Shown here one piece after another: positions 37,765 through 47,354 of a stretch of DNA of 53,104 bases. Under the pieces are notes generated by a model, which ran no database searches, was not told the origin of the DNA, and saw only the letters and a list, made by a program, of their open reading frames with translations. Origin of the DNA: Sandaracinaceae bacterium (lineage in GTDB: Bacteria; Myxococcota_A; Polyangia; Polyangiales; Sandaracinaceae); the NCBI GenBank assembly GCA_019637095.1, contig JAHBWG010000067.1, positions 1-53,104 of the forward strand. The letters are read 5' to 3'. The translations under genes and the position numbers were made by a program. Positions within the stretch are counted from its first letter, which is position 1, and the number at the start of each line of letters is the position of its first letter.

Positions 37765-38317
37765 GCCGCGCGAGGGCCCGCCTCGGGCGGTCGGGGGCGT
37801 GTTCGTCGGCGGCGCGTCCCGCCGGATGGGCCGGCCCAAGGGGCGGATCGCCGGGCCCGACGGCCGGCCGCTCGTGGTGCGCGCGCTCGCGGTGCTCGAG
37901 GAGGCGGGGCTCGAGGCGGTGCTCGTCGGTGAGCGGCCCGAGTACGCGGGGCTGGGCCCGACGATCCCCGACGCGGCGGCGGACGCGGGCCCGCTCGCCG
38001 GGCTCGTGGCCTTGCTCGCGCACGCGGGCGAACGGCGCGTCGTGGCGCTCGCTTGCGACATGCCCTTCGTGACGAGCGAGGACGTGCGCGCCCTGCTCGC
38101 GATCGACGCCCCGATCGTGGCCGCGCGGCGCGACGGCCGCTGGGAGCCGCTGGCCGCCGTCTACTCGCAAGCAGTCTCGACGGCCGCGAGGGCGCGCCTC
38201 GCCGGCGGGCGCCGCTCGCTGATCGGGCTCATCGAGGCCGTCGGCGCCGCCGAGGCGCCGATCGATCCGGCGCACCTCGTCGACTGGGACACGCCCGAAG
38301 ACGTCGGCGACCCGTGA
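37757..38317 (+). CDS. mobA: Molybdenum cofactor guanylyltransferase
   Basis: MobA adds GMP to molybdopterin to form MGD. The 186-residue product has the nucleotide-binding FVGGASRRMGRPKGRI, in which the usual GG.S..MG.DK is conserved apart from a Pro before Lys, and the metal-binding CDMPFV. The protein is slightly short but complete. The GTG start overlaps the lipoprotein stop by 8 nt. The next gene, on the opposite strand 13 nt away, encodes a protein with a probable nitrate-reductase-associated domain, a context that supports a molybdoenzyme link. Confidence 0.9.
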   Translation: MGEPREGPPRAVGGVFVGGASRRMGRPKGRIAGPDGRPLVVRALAVLEEAGLEAVLVGERPEYAGLGPTIPDAAADAGPLAGLVALLAHAGERRVVALACDMPFVTSEDVRALLAIDAPIVAARRDGRWEPLAAVYSQAVSTAARARLAGGRRSLIGLIEAVGAAEAPIDPAHLVDWDTPEDVGDP

Positions 38318-38330
38318 CGCGATGCCGCGC

Positions 38331-39029
38331 TCACGACGAGCGGGTCTTCGGCGGCTCGGACGAGGCGTCGAGCGCGGCGCGCAGCGCCTCCATCCGGTCG
38401 AGCTTGCCGCGCGCGGCGTAGGCGTGGAGCGCGTGGCGCGCGACGCGCGAGAGCGCCCGCCAGCGCGCGGGCGTCATCGCGAGCGCCGCGGGGGGCGCCT
38501 CCGGCGGGACGAAGGGCGCGATCGGCTCGCCGCGGACGAGCTCGCGGACGGCCTCCGCGTCGGGCTCCGCCACGCTGCCGAGGCCGGCGAGGCGGCGGCG
38601 CGTCTCGAGCGGCAGCGCCTGCCACGCGGCGAGCGAGAGCCGCCGGCCCGCCACGTCGAGCGCGCGGCGCGCCGACCAGGGCAGGAGCGAGAGATCGGAG
38701 GGCTCTTCCGGCAGCAGCACGGGGTAGCGGAGCGCGTTCTTGGCGAGCTTCGCGGGGATGGCGGTCTCGAGGTCGATCCCCGCGCGGTCGCACAGCATGA
38801 GGAGCGTGATCGCGACGTCCGCCGCCTCGTCCGTGAGGCGCGCGTGGACCTCCGCGTCGCGGGCGACCTCGTCGGCGCGCTCGCTCGGCACCCAGCGCAG
38901 CTCGGCGACGAGCTCCCCCGCCTCGCTGGCCACCGCCATCGCGAGGTTCTTCGGGTCGTGGAACGGCTCCCACCCTCGGTCCCGCACGAACGCGCGGATC
39001 CGCTCGAGCGCCTCGCGCAGATCGGCCAT
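38331..39029 (-). CDS. MazG-like nucleotide pyrophosphohydrolase fused to nitrate-reductase-associated-like domain
   Basis: The N-terminal part (residues 1-110) is a MazG-like/RS21-C6-type dNTP pyrophosphohydrolase. It has FHDPKNLAMAVASEAGELVA with Glu 36 and Glu 39, then LTDEAADVAITLL with Glu 68 and Asp 71, giving the EXXE...EXXD metal site. The C-terminal part (about 113-215) reads like the conserved nitrate-reductase-associated family: LPWSARRALDVAGRRLSLAAWQ, LPLETRRRLAGL and WRALSRVARHAL. The second assignment rests on remembered family pattern. The ATG at 39029 gives the normal start MADLREALERIRAFV. The gene converges with mobA. Confidence 0.8.
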   Translation of the reverse strand: MADLREALERIRAFVRDRGWEPFHDPKNLAMAVASEAGELVAELRWVPSERADEVARDAEVHARLTDEAADVAITLLMLCDRAGIDLETAIPAKLAKNALRYPVLLPEEPSDLSLLPWSARRALDVAGRRLSLAAWQALPLETRRRLAGLGSVAEPDAEAVRELVRGEPIAPFVPPEAPPAALAMTPARWRALSRVARHALHAYAARGKLDRMEALRAALDASSEPPKTRSS

Positions 39030-39235
39030 CGCGCCTGATGTAGCAGACAGCGTGTCACCGCGGGGACGGTCGCGTCGCCGCGATGGCGCGCGGCGGGCTC
39101 CATGCCAGCCGACCACGCCCCGTGCGGAACCTGGCACGCGGGCTGCTGTCCCTTCGGGCATGACCCACGTGCTGCGCTTCTTCCTGTCCCGCGCGCTCTA
39201 CCGCGCCCGCGTCTCGCGCGCCTTCGCGTGAAGCC

Positions 39236-42200
39236 TCAGGCCTCACCGAGGTCGGTGAGGAACTGGTGCGCCTCCTCGAGGGCGTCGTCCTCGAGGCGCG
39301 CGCGCCGCGCCCAGAGCACCGCCTTCTGCTGATCGCCCTGCCGGTGCGCGATCTGCGCCTGGCGCAAGAACGCGACGGCCTTCGTCATCGGGCCCGGCGA
39401 CTTCTGGAGCGTCACCACCCGCAGGGCCTTGAGCGCGGACTCGTCGTCGCCGAGCTCCATCGCGAGCTCGGCGAGCTCCGCGGCGACCTCGGCGTTGTTC
39501 TTGTCCGCCTCGAGCGCGACGTTGAGCCACTCCTTCTGTGTCTCGGGATCGCCGCTGATGCCCGCGATGCGCGCCATGCGCAGCTGCATCTCGGCGAGGG
39601 CCGGGCTGCGGCGCCGCGCGAAGTTCGCGATCGTGGCCTGCAGGAGCTCGACCGCCTCGGCGAGCCGATCGGTCCCCATGTACGCGTCGGCGAGGAGCAC
39701 GATCAGATCGTGATCCTCGGGCTGGATCGCCGCCGCCTCGGCCAGCGGCGTGAGCGCGCCCTCCGCGTCGCCCATCCGGATGCGCAGATCGCCCGCCCTG
39801 CGGTACGCGGCGAACCGCGCCTCCGCGTCGGCGGCGAGGCGCGCGTCCTCTTCGACGAGCGCGGCGAGCTCGTGGAGCGCGCCGATCTCCTCGTAGAGCG
39901 CCTTGAGCGCCTCGCGCACCTCCGCCGCCTCGGGCTGGGCCCGGTGGACGTGCTCGAGCCCCGCGCGCGCCTCGCCGGGCTGCCCGATGCGGCGGCACGC
40001 GTCGGCGAGCCCGAGCGCCGCGGCCACCTGCTCCGCGCCCGACTCGATCGCGAGGAGCCGGAGCTGGTGGCGCGCGACGTCGCCCCAACGCTCGGCGTCC
40101 GTGTCGAGCGCGCGCAGGCGCCGCAGCGCGACCGCGTCGTCGTTCGCGCGCTCCACCCACTCGGCGAGGACGTCGCGCCCCGCCTCCGCCTCGCCGACCT
40201 CCGCGAGCACGGCCGCGAGCCGGTGCGTCGCGTCGCGCTCGACGTCGCGATCCGGCGCCGCGCCGCGCAGCACCTCGAGCCCGGCCAAGAGCGCCTGCGC
40301 CGAGCCGGCGCGATCGATCTGGTAGGCCTCCTCGAGGTCGGCGACCGCCGGGACCAGGTTCCCGACCGCGAGCTCGAGCCGCGCCCGCATCCTGAGGAGC
40401 GACGCGCGCGCCGCCGTGGGCTCTGTGTGAGCCTCGAGCGCCCGCGCGACGTCCTCCGCCGCCGCCGCGGGGAGCCCGGCGTCCGTGAGGTCTCGGACGA
40501 GCTCCTCGAGCAGGCCGAGGTCCTCCGGCCGCCGCTGCCACGCCGCGCGGGTCGCCTCCGCAGCCTCGCTCGGGCTCGCGAGCCGCTCGCGATAGATCGC
40601 GGCCGCCTCACGGGCGCGCGCGACCGCCGCGTCGACGTCCTCGCGGTGACGCGCGTCGTGCACGATCATCGAGGCGAGCTCGGCCCACTCCTCGCGCTCG
40701 CGGTAGAGCGCCTCGAGCCGCCCGCGCAGCGACGGATCGTTCGGGTGCGCGCGGAAGCCGAGGTCGAGCGCGCGCATCGCGCCGTACTCGTCGTCGAGCG
40801 CCTGGTAGGCGGCGATGAGCTGGTTCGCGAGCTCGGCGCCGCGCGGCCCCTCCGAGACCTCGAGCAGCCGCTCCATCAGCTCGGCGCGCTCGCGCGGATC
40901 GGCGCCCTCGTCGTAGTGCGGCAGGAGCGCCTCGAGGAGCGCGCGATTCTTCGGATCCCAGTCGAGGCCGCCCCGGTAGAAGTCCACCGCCGCGGACGGG
41001 TCGGTCGGCTCGATGAGCGCGCCCATCTGGAGGCTCAAGGCCACGATCGTCGCGACGTCCTCGCGGTCGCGCGCGCGATCGAGCCGGCGCCCGAGCAGCT
41101 CGACGAGCTGCTCGGCGTCGCCGTCCTCCTCGAAGAGCGCGCTCAGGCGCTCGGCGGCGGCCGCGTGATCGGGATCCTCGTCGAGGACGGTCTTGTAGAC
41201 GTAGATCGCGTCCTGGCGCGCGCCGACCACGTCGAGCAGGAAGTTGCCGAAGAACATCCGCAGCTCGTTGCGATCCGCCGGGTCGAGGAGCGCGTCGAGC
41301 GTGCTCGTGACGACGTCCTCGAGCCCGTCGCGATCCTGCAGGCGCGCGTAGACCGCGACGAGCGGCTCCCAGAGCGCGCGGTTCGCGGGGTCGTTCGCCG
41401 AGAGCATGCGGTACGTCTGCGCCGCGAGGCCGAGATCGCCGCCCTCCATGCACGCGAGCTCCGCGACGCGGGTCCAGAGCTCGACCGCCTCGTCGCCCTC
41501 CGCGACCTCGGCCGCCGCCTGCTGCCACTCGATCGCGCCGGCGACGTCACCCGCCGCCGCGCGCCGATCCGCGAGCCCGATCGGCACCCACAGCGCGTCG
41601 CGCAGGCCGAGCTCGCCGTGCCGGGCGAGCTCGACGCCTCGGCGCAGGAGGGCCTCGGCCCGCGCGCCGTCGCCGAGCGCGTCCGCCCGCTCGACGCCCT
41701 CGCGCACGTGCTCGAGGTTGCCGTCGTCGCGCCACGCGCGGCGCTCGAGGTAGTCGAGGTTCATCGCGGCGTCGCCCGAGGCGCGCGCGACCTCCTCGTA
41801 GACGTAGAGGAGGTCCTCGCTCCGTGGCGAGACCTCCGCCGCGGCCTGCAGGATCGCGCCCGCGCGCGCGTAGCGAGGCTCGCGATCGAGCCCGTCGCGC
41901 AGCGTGTCGAGGCCCTCCTCGACGTTGCCCGCGGCGAGGAGCACCTCGGCGATCCGGTAGAGGGCGCGCGTGCGCACGTCGGACGGGACGTCGTGATCCG
42001 CGTCGTCGACGAGCTTGCGCAGGACGCGCACCTCCTCGTCGGCGTCGCCGCGCGCGTCGGCCACCCGCGCGAGCGCCTGCCACGCGTCGACCACGCGCAT
42101 GCCGAGCGTCTCGACGGTCTGGTAGAGCTCGCGCGCCGCGTCGAGGTCGCCGAGGTCTTGCTCGGTCACCTCGCCGATGCGCAGCACGAGGCCGGCGCGG

Positions 42201-45200
42201 AACGCCGCCTCCTCCTTGCGCCGCGCCGCGTCCGCCAGGGCGCGCAGCGTCTCGACGTAGCGCGCCGTGACGCCCTCGGCCCGCGCGAGCTCGCGCGCGC
42301 GCTCGTGCAGCGCGTCCTGGGTCGGGGCGAGCCGGATGGCCTCGAGCAGCGCGTCGAACGCCTCCGCGCGCCGGTCGAGGTGGGTCGCGAGGATGTTCGC
42401 GCGGTGCGCGAGCATCGTCGCGCGGCTCGCGTCGTCGAGCCCCGCCTCGAGGCGCTTCTCGACCACCTCGAGCGCGAGCCGCACCTCGCCGCGGCCGAGC
42501 AGATCCGCCTCGAGCCGCGCCGTCTCGGCGTCGTGCTGCCCGGCGGTGCTGAGCGCCGTCTCGAGCAGCTCCTTGGACTGCGCCGCGTCGCCCTGCGCGG
42601 TCGCGAGGCGGCTCAGCTCGTAGAGCACCTCGGAGGCGCCGACCTCCACCGTCGGGTCGCCGGGATCCTGCCGCCGCACGACGAGCAAGAGGGCGCGGTA
42701 CGCCTTCTCGGCCTTCTCGAGCTGGCCCGCCTCGTGGGCCATGCGGCCGGCCATCCGGAGGATCCCGGGGTGGCTCATGTCCATCTTGCGTGCTTGCTCC
42801 AGCTCGGCCATCGCGTCGTCGAGATCGCCGCGGGCGTGCGCGACCTGCGCGAGCTGGAAGTGGACCGCCGCGCGCTCCGGCGAGCGGCGCCGGCCGTACG
42901 ACTCGAGCAGCGCGGCGAGGATCTCGCGCGCCTCGTCGAGGCGCCCGGCGACGCGCAGCCCGGTCGCGAGCTTGCTCTTGAGCTCCTTGTCGTCGGGGGC
43001 GAGCTCGATGCCCATCGAGAGCACCGGGATCGCCTGATCCGGCTGGCCGAGGCGCGCCTCGTAGAGGTCGGCGGCCTCGCGCACGTATGCGAGCCGGACC
43101 TCCGGGTCCGCCTCGTGCGGCGCGCCGCTCGAGAGCAGCGCGGCGAGGGGCGCCCACGCCTCCTTCTCGCGGTAGAGCGCGGCGAGCTTGCCGCGCGCGT
43201 CCGAGTGGCCCGCGTCGCGCTCCACGACGGTCGCGAGCACGCGGATCGCGGCGTCGTTCTGGCCGGCCGCGAGGTGCGCGTCCGCGAGGCGTAGCGCGAT
43301 CGGGGCGCGCTCCGCGTCGGAGGCGGCGTCGAGCCGGCGCGCGAGCCACTCGGCCGCCACGCCGGGCTCGCCCCGGTCGAGGTGCAGGCGCGCGAGCGCG
43401 TCGAGCGCGACCACCGTCGGCTCGAGCGCGACCACGCGGCGGTGCGCCTTGAGCGCGCCCTCGACGTCGCCCAGGCGCGTCTCGAAGAGCTCCGCGGCGC
43501 GCGCCCAGAGGCTCGCCGCGCGCCCGGGCTCGCCGAGCTTCTCCACGGCGCCCGCCTGGACGGTGTAGAGGTCCGAGAGCTCCTGGTGTCGCCCGCGCTC
43601 GATGTAGATCTGCGCGAGCTGCTCGACCGAGGACTCGTGGCCCGGGTGATCGCCGAGGTTCGCGGAGAGCACCTTGACGCGCCCTCCCCGCTCGTCGATG
43701 AGGCCGAGCACGCGCGAGACCTCGAGCCGCGCGCTCAGGCGCGTCTCGGCGTCGAGATCGAGCTCGAGCTGGCGCTGGCGCAGCGCGAGGAGCTCCGCGA
43801 GCCGGCCGCGCTCCTCGAGCTCGGCGCCGAGCTGCGCGACCGCCTCGGCGTCCTCGACGCTCTCGTCGACCACGCTCTGCAAGAGGCGCAGCGCGCGGTC
43901 GCGATCCCCGAGCTTCTCGCGGCAGAGCTCGCCGGCGCGGCGGCGCATCTCGCGCGACTGCGCGGGCTCGACGGGCATGCGCGCGCCGCCGACGAGCAGG
44001 TCGACGGCGCGGCGATGATCGCCGCCGTCGAGCGCCATCTGGACGAGCTGATCGAGCGCGAAGACCGCCATCGACGGCGCCTCGCGCTCCCCGCTCGCGG
44101 CGCGGCCGTCCTCCCACTGCCCGCGCGCGACGCGCAAGAGCCGGTCGAGGATCGTCCCCGCGAGCGCGCGGTCGCCCACCGGATCGAGCGCGATGCGCGC
44201 CGCGTCGTAGAGCGGGTCGAGGTCGTCGGGGAAGTTGCCGGCGAGCGCGAGCAGCGTGTCGACGAGCGGGCGGCTCGGCGCACGCCACTGGAGCCGCGCG
44301 AGCTCGCGCAGCGTGTCCGTGTGCGCCGCCTCGTGGCGCAGCGCGGCCAAGAGCGCCTCCTCGGCGCTCTCGACGTCGCCCGCGCGCTCGGAGCGCCAGG
44401 TCGCGACCTGCGCCCACAAGGCCCGGCCGAGCTCGGCGCGCACCTCTCCCGCCGCGGGGATCGCCGCGGCGAGGCCGTCCGCGATCGCCGCGAACGCGCC
44501 CGCGTCGTCGGCGCGCGCCTCGAGCGCGAGGAGCAAGTCCTCTTGCAGCGTGTCGCGCGCCACCGACGCGGTGACGGCGGCGCCCGCGGCCCCGTCCCAC
44601 TGCGCCGCCGCGGCGCCCGCGCGGATCGCCTCGGCCGCCGTCTCGACGTCGTGCGGCACGAGCGCGAGGGCGCCGAGCCACGCGGCGAGGGCGGCGGCGC
44701 CCTCGCCGAGCCGCTCGAGCAGCCCCGCGCGGTGCCGGAGGAGCTCCGCCGCGCGCTCCTTGCGCCCGTCCGCGAGCGCGTCGGCCGCGCCGCCGAGCGC
44801 CGCGGCGGCGTCGGCCCAGCGACCGGTCGCCTCCGCGAGCCGCGCGAGCTCGCTCTCGAGCTCGCGGCTCGCCGGCTCGAGCGCGACCGCGCGCGCGATC
44901 GCGTCGAACGCGCCCGAGGCGTCCCCGCCTCGCTGCTCCGCGAGGCGCGCCGCCTCGGTCAAGAGCTCGACGCGCTCGTCGTCCCCGCGCGCGAGGCCGA
45001 GCCGGTCGTCGAGCAGGGTGAGGATCGCGCCCCAGTCGTCCGTCAGCTCGTACGCCTTCGCGAGCCCGTTCACCGCCGAGGCCTTCGCGCTCGGATCCGA
45101 GAGGAGCGACCTGAGGCCGTCGCGCGCGCGCGCGAGGCCCGGCTCCATCACGATCGCGCGGTGGTACGCCTTGGCGGCCTCGTCGCCTCGGCCGAGGTGC

Positions 45201-46999
45201 TCGCGGCAGACGTCGCCGAGGCGCGCGAGCACCTCCGCGGCGCGGGCCGCGTCCCGCACGACCGCGCGCGAGAGCAGCGCGTGGATCTCCTCGTAGCGCC
45301 CCGCGCGGACGAGCAGCTCGAACAGCGCGTCGACGGTCTCCGCGTCCTCGCCGTACTCGTCCTGGATGCGCGTCCACGTGTCGATCGACTCGGAGACGCG
45401 GTCGAGCTCGGCGGCCTGCGTCGTCGCGATGCGCCCGAGGTCGAGCCGGCGCTGCAGGCGCGGCACGTCCGCCGAGACGCGCCGGCGGAGCGCGTCGACG
45501 TGGAGCTCCCAGCGGCCGAGCCGGCCGGTCAGCTCGATCAGCGCGTCGAGCGCCTCCGGGTCCGACGCGTCCGCGTCGAGGCGCTGCTGCCAGAACCCGA
45601 GCGCGCGATCCCCCTCGTCGAGGCGCTCGGCGAGGCGCGCGCACTGCCCGAGGACCCGCCGCCGCTCGACCGGATCCGTCTCGAGGTGCGCGAGCCCCTC
45701 GAGCACGCCCAGCCGATCCGCGTGGCGCTCCGCCGCGTCGAGCAGCTTCTCGAGCCGCCGTGCGACGGTGAGCTTGGTCGGCGGCAGCGCGTCGGCGCCG
45801 AGCACGCGCTGGTAGAGCGCGATCGCCGCCGCGCCGTCCTGGAGGTCGCGCGCGCGCACGTCGCCGGCGTCGATGAGCAGCGCGTACTGGCGCGGCCCCG
45901 CGTCGGCGGCGTCCGCCGCCGCGACGAGCGCGTCGGCGTACCGCGCGTGCGCGCCGCTCGCCTGCGCGAGCGTCGCGAGCTCGGCCTGCGCGTCCTCCGC
46001 GGCGGGCTCGAGGCGGAGCACCTCCGCCCAGTGCGTGACCGCGTCGGCCGTATCGCCGCGCGCGGCGAGCCGCTCGCCGAGCTCGCGGTGGAGGGCGACC
46101 CGCGCCGCTCCGTCCGCGAAGCCGAGCGCGACGCCGACGGCGCGGATCACGTCGTCGGTCCGGCCGTCGCGCTCGTAGCGCTCGCGCAGGATCGCGAGCG
46201 CGCCCTCGCGCACGTCGTGCGGGGACGCCGCGAGCGCGACCACGCGCTCGAGGAGCGCGAGGTTCTCCGCCTCGGGCGCGCCGTCGTCGAGCAGCCCGGC
46301 GACCTCGCGCAGCGTCGCGCGCCCGTCCTCGAGGTGGTCGAGGTAGCAGGCCGCGATGCGGCCGCGGAGCGCGAGGGCGTCCGCCGCGGAGGCGCCGGCG
46401 AGCTGCTTGCGCCACAGCCCGATCAGCTCCTCCCAGCGCCCCTGCCGCTCGAGCAGGCGCTCGAGCGAGCTGACGAGCTGCGACTCGTTGGGGCGCAGCT
46501 CGAGGAGCTGCTGGAGGTAGCCGATGGCGCGGTCGGGCTGCCCGGCGAAGTCCTTCGCGAGCTGCGCCGCCTCCTCGAGGAGCTGCTCTCTGCGCGCGGC
46601 GTCGCGCGCCGCCGCGAGCGCGCGGTCGTAGAGCGCGAGCAGCTCGGCCCAGCGCTCGCCGACCGTCATGACCACGGTCAGCCGCTGGAGCGCCCAGTCG
46701 GCCTCCGGCGTGAGCTCGAGGACGCGCTGGAGCACCTGCACGAGGTACGGCGAGTCCTCCGAGAACCACTCCTCGTGGAAGCCCGCCGCGCGCTGCCCGA
46801 GCGTCTCGGCGAGCTCGGCGCCGAGATCGCGCGCGAGCACCTCGCGGTAGAGCGCGCCCACCTCGTCCGGACGCTGCGTCTGCTCCGCCAGCTCGTCGAG
46901 CAGATCCCAGCTCCCCTCGTCCTGCGGTGCGGCGCGCGCCGCGGCGAGCGCCGCCGCGAGCTCGGAGTCCATCGCCTCGTCAGAGCTCTCTCGTCCCAT
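39236..46999 (-). CDS. Giant TPR-repeat protein (2,587 residues)
   Basis: A single open frame of 2,587 residues is made almost wholly of degenerate TPR helix pairs, for example AIGYLQQLLELRPNESQLVSS, DGAAAIALYQRVLGADA and YLEEIYIE-type turns throughout. It has no signal peptide or membrane helix, so it is probably a cytoplasmic solenoid that gathers partners. The composition is Ala/Leu/Glu/Arg-rich and uniform, and no enzymatic domain is visible. The ATG at 46999 (MGRESSDEAMDSELAAAL) is chosen; an in-frame start 42 nt upstream overlaps the direct repeat copy at 47043. Function is unknown. Huge TPR proteins of this type are known in myxobacteria. Confidence 0.85.
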   Translation of the reverse strand: MGRESSDEAMDSELAAALAAARAAPQDEGSWDLLDELAEQTQRPDEVGALYREVLARDLGAELAETLGQRAAGFHEEWFSEDSPYLVQVLQRVLELTPEADWALQRLTVVMTVGERWAELLALYDRALAAARDAARREQLLEEAAQLAKDFAGQPDRAIGYLQQLLELRPNESQLVSSLERLLERQGRWEELIGLWRKQLAGASAADALALRGRIAACYLDHLEDGRATLREVAGLLDDGAPEAENLALLERVVALAASPHDVREGALAILRERYERDGRTDDVIRAVGVALGFADGAARVALHRELGERLAARGDTADAVTHWAEVLRLEPAAEDAQAELATLAQASGAHARYADALVAAADAADAGPRQYALLIDAGDVRARDLQDGAAAIALYQRVLGADALPPTKLTVARRLEKLLDAAERHADRLGVLEGLAHLETDPVERRRVLGQCARLAERLDEGDRALGFWQQRLDADASDPEALDALIELTGRLGRWELHVDALRRRVSADVPRLQRRLDLGRIATTQAAELDRVSESIDTWTRIQDEYGEDAETVDALFELLVRAGRYEEIHALLSRAVVRDAARAAEVLARLGDVCREHLGRGDEAAKAYHRAIVMEPGLARARDGLRSLLSDPSAKASAVNGLAKAYELTDDWGAILTLLDDRLGLARGDDERVELLTEAARLAEQRGGDASGAFDAIARAVALEPASRELESELARLAEATGRWADAAAALGGAADALADGRKERAAELLRHRAGLLERLGEGAAALAAWLGALALVPHDVETAAEAIRAGAAAAQWDGAAGAAVTASVARDTLQEDLLLALEARADDAGAFAAIADGLAAAIPAAGEVRAELGRALWAQVATWRSERAGDVESAEEALLAALRHEAAHTDTLRELARLQWRAPSRPLVDTLLALAGNFPDDLDPLYDAARIALDPVGDRALAGTILDRLLRVARGQWEDGRAASGEREAPSMAVFALDQLVQMALDGGDHRRAVDLLVGGARMPVEPAQSREMRRRAGELCREKLGDRDRALRLLQSVVDESVEDAEAVAQLGAELEERGRLAELLALRQRQLELDLDAETRLSARLEVSRVLGLIDERGGRVKVLSANLGDHPGHESSVEQLAQIYIERGRHQELSDLYTVQAGAVEKLGEPGRAASLWARAAELFETRLGDVEGALKAHRRVVALEPTVVALDALARLHLDRGEPGVAAEWLARRLDAASDAERAPIALRLADAHLAAGQNDAAIRVLATVVERDAGHSDARGKLAALYREKEAWAPLAALLSSGAPHEADPEVRLAYVREAADLYEARLGQPDQAIPVLSMGIELAPDDKELKSKLATGLRVAGRLDEAREILAALLESYGRRRSPERAAVHFQLAQVAHARGDLDDAMAELEQARKMDMSHPGILRMAGRMAHEAGQLEKAEKAYRALLLVVRRQDPGDPTVEVGASEVLYELSRLATAQGDAAQSKELLETALSTAGQHDAETARLEADLLGRGEVRLALEVVEKRLEAGLDDASRATMLAHRANILATHLDRRAEAFDALLEAIRLAPTQDALHERARELARAEGVTARYVETLRALADAARRKEEAAFRAGLVLRIGEVTEQDLGDLDAARELYQTVETLGMRVVDAWQALARVADARGDADEEVRVLRKLVDDADHDVPSDVRTRALYRIAEVLLAAGNVEEGLDTLRDGLDREPRYARAGAILQAAAEVSPRSEDLLYVYEEVARASGDAAMNLDYLERRAWRDDGNLEHVREGVERADALGDGARAEALLRRGVELARHGELGLRDALWVPIGLADRRAAAGDVAGAIEWQQAAAEVAEGDEAVELWTRVAELACMEGGDLGLAAQTYRMLSANDPANRALWEPLVAVYARLQDRDGLEDVVTSTLDALLDPADRNELRMFFGNFLLDVVGARQDAIYVYKTVLDEDPDHAAAAERLSALFEEDGDAEQLVELLGRRLDRARDREDVATIVALSLQMGALIEPTDPSAAVDFYRGGLDWDPKNRALLEALLPHYDEGADPRERAELMERLLEVSEGPRGAELANQLIAAYQALDDEYGAMRALDLGFRAHPNDPSLRGRLEALYREREEWAELASMIVHDARHREDVDAAVARAREAAAIYRERLASPSEAAEATRAAWQRRPEDLGLLEELVRDLTDAGLPAAAAEDVARALEAHTEPTAARASLLRMRARLELAVGNLVPAVADLEEAYQIDRAGSAQALLAGLEVLRGAAPDRDVERDATHRLAAVLAEVGEAEAGRDVLAEWVERANDDAVALRRLRALDTDAERWGDVARHQLRLLAIESGAEQVAAALGLADACRRIGQPGEARAGLEHVHRAQPEAAEVREALKALYEEIGALHELAALVEEDARLAADAEARFAAYRRAGDLRIRMGDAEGALTPLAEAAAIQPEDHDLIVLLADAYMGTDRLAEAVELLQATIANFARRRSPALAEMQLRMARIAGISGDPETQKEWLNVALEADKNNAEVAAELAELAMELGDDESALKALRVVTLQKSPGPMTKAVAFLRQAQIAHRQGDQQKAVLWARRARLEDDALEEAHQFLTDLGEA

Positions 47000-47042
47000 G
47001 CCGTCCTCGCGTGATGTCCCGTGGGCCGGCGAGGATACCAAC

Positions 47043-47090
47043 GGATGGCGTCTCAGATCGACGCCGTTCTCGGCGGCAGCATCCGCGCGC
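47043..47090 (+). repeat. 48-bp direct repeat, copy 1
   Basis: The copy matches 51819-51866 at 47 of 48 positions; the single difference is G at 47047 against C at 51823. Copy 2 carries the last codons and stop of the decarboxylase-like gene. This copy carries the same bases but is interrupted by TAG just upstream in that frame. A further 12-nt match lies 5 nt beyond it (47096-47107, CGGCCTCGCGCC) and 31 nt beyond copy 2 (51898-51909). Confidence 0.9.
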
Positions 47091-47170
47091 TCTACCGGCC
47101 TCGCGCCCGGCGCGCGAGGAAGCGTAGCTCGTCGTCCGAGCCCCGCCGTCCTCGTGGCTCTGCGTGCTCG

Positions 47171-47302
47171 TCAGTGGGGCGATCCTCGCGCGGTCGTTCG
47201 CGCGCGCGCCCGAGAGGAAGTCGCGATCCCGATCCCCGCGGCGCACGCGTCGCACGCGACGAGCGGAGCCGTGAGCATGAAGAGCAGCGCGCAGCGTCCC
47301 AC
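47171..47302 (-). pseudogene. Possible truncated lipoprotein gene
   Basis: A 43-codon frame from GTG 47302 encodes a convincing lipoprotein signal (MLTAPLVACDAC, lipobox LVAC) and then about 25 residues of Arg/Ala sequence before a stop. The signal looks real but the rest does not continue as a protein. A frameshift would extend it toward 47091. It may be the 5' stump of a gene lost by rearrangement near the repeat; chance is also possible. Confidence 0.35.
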
Positions 47303-47354
47303 GGCGTAGACGCGCGACTACGACCTGCGGGCGAGCGCGACTACGGCCCCTCGA

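Larger units (their letters stand above)
47000..47354. other. Intergenic region holding a direct-repeat copy and a lipoprotein remnant
   Basis: This 355-nt stretch separates the giant TPR gene from the kinase, both on the minus strand. It contains the 48-bp repeat copy (47043-47090) and, on the minus strand, a short broken lipoprotein-like frame (47171-47302). I see no RNA gene or convincing promoter in the rest. Confidence 0.7.

Noticed and set aside
39160-39231. Small + strand frame of 23 codons before the giant TPR gene's stop
   Set aside because: No ribosome site, no recognisable product and biased Arg/Ala composition; chance frame.
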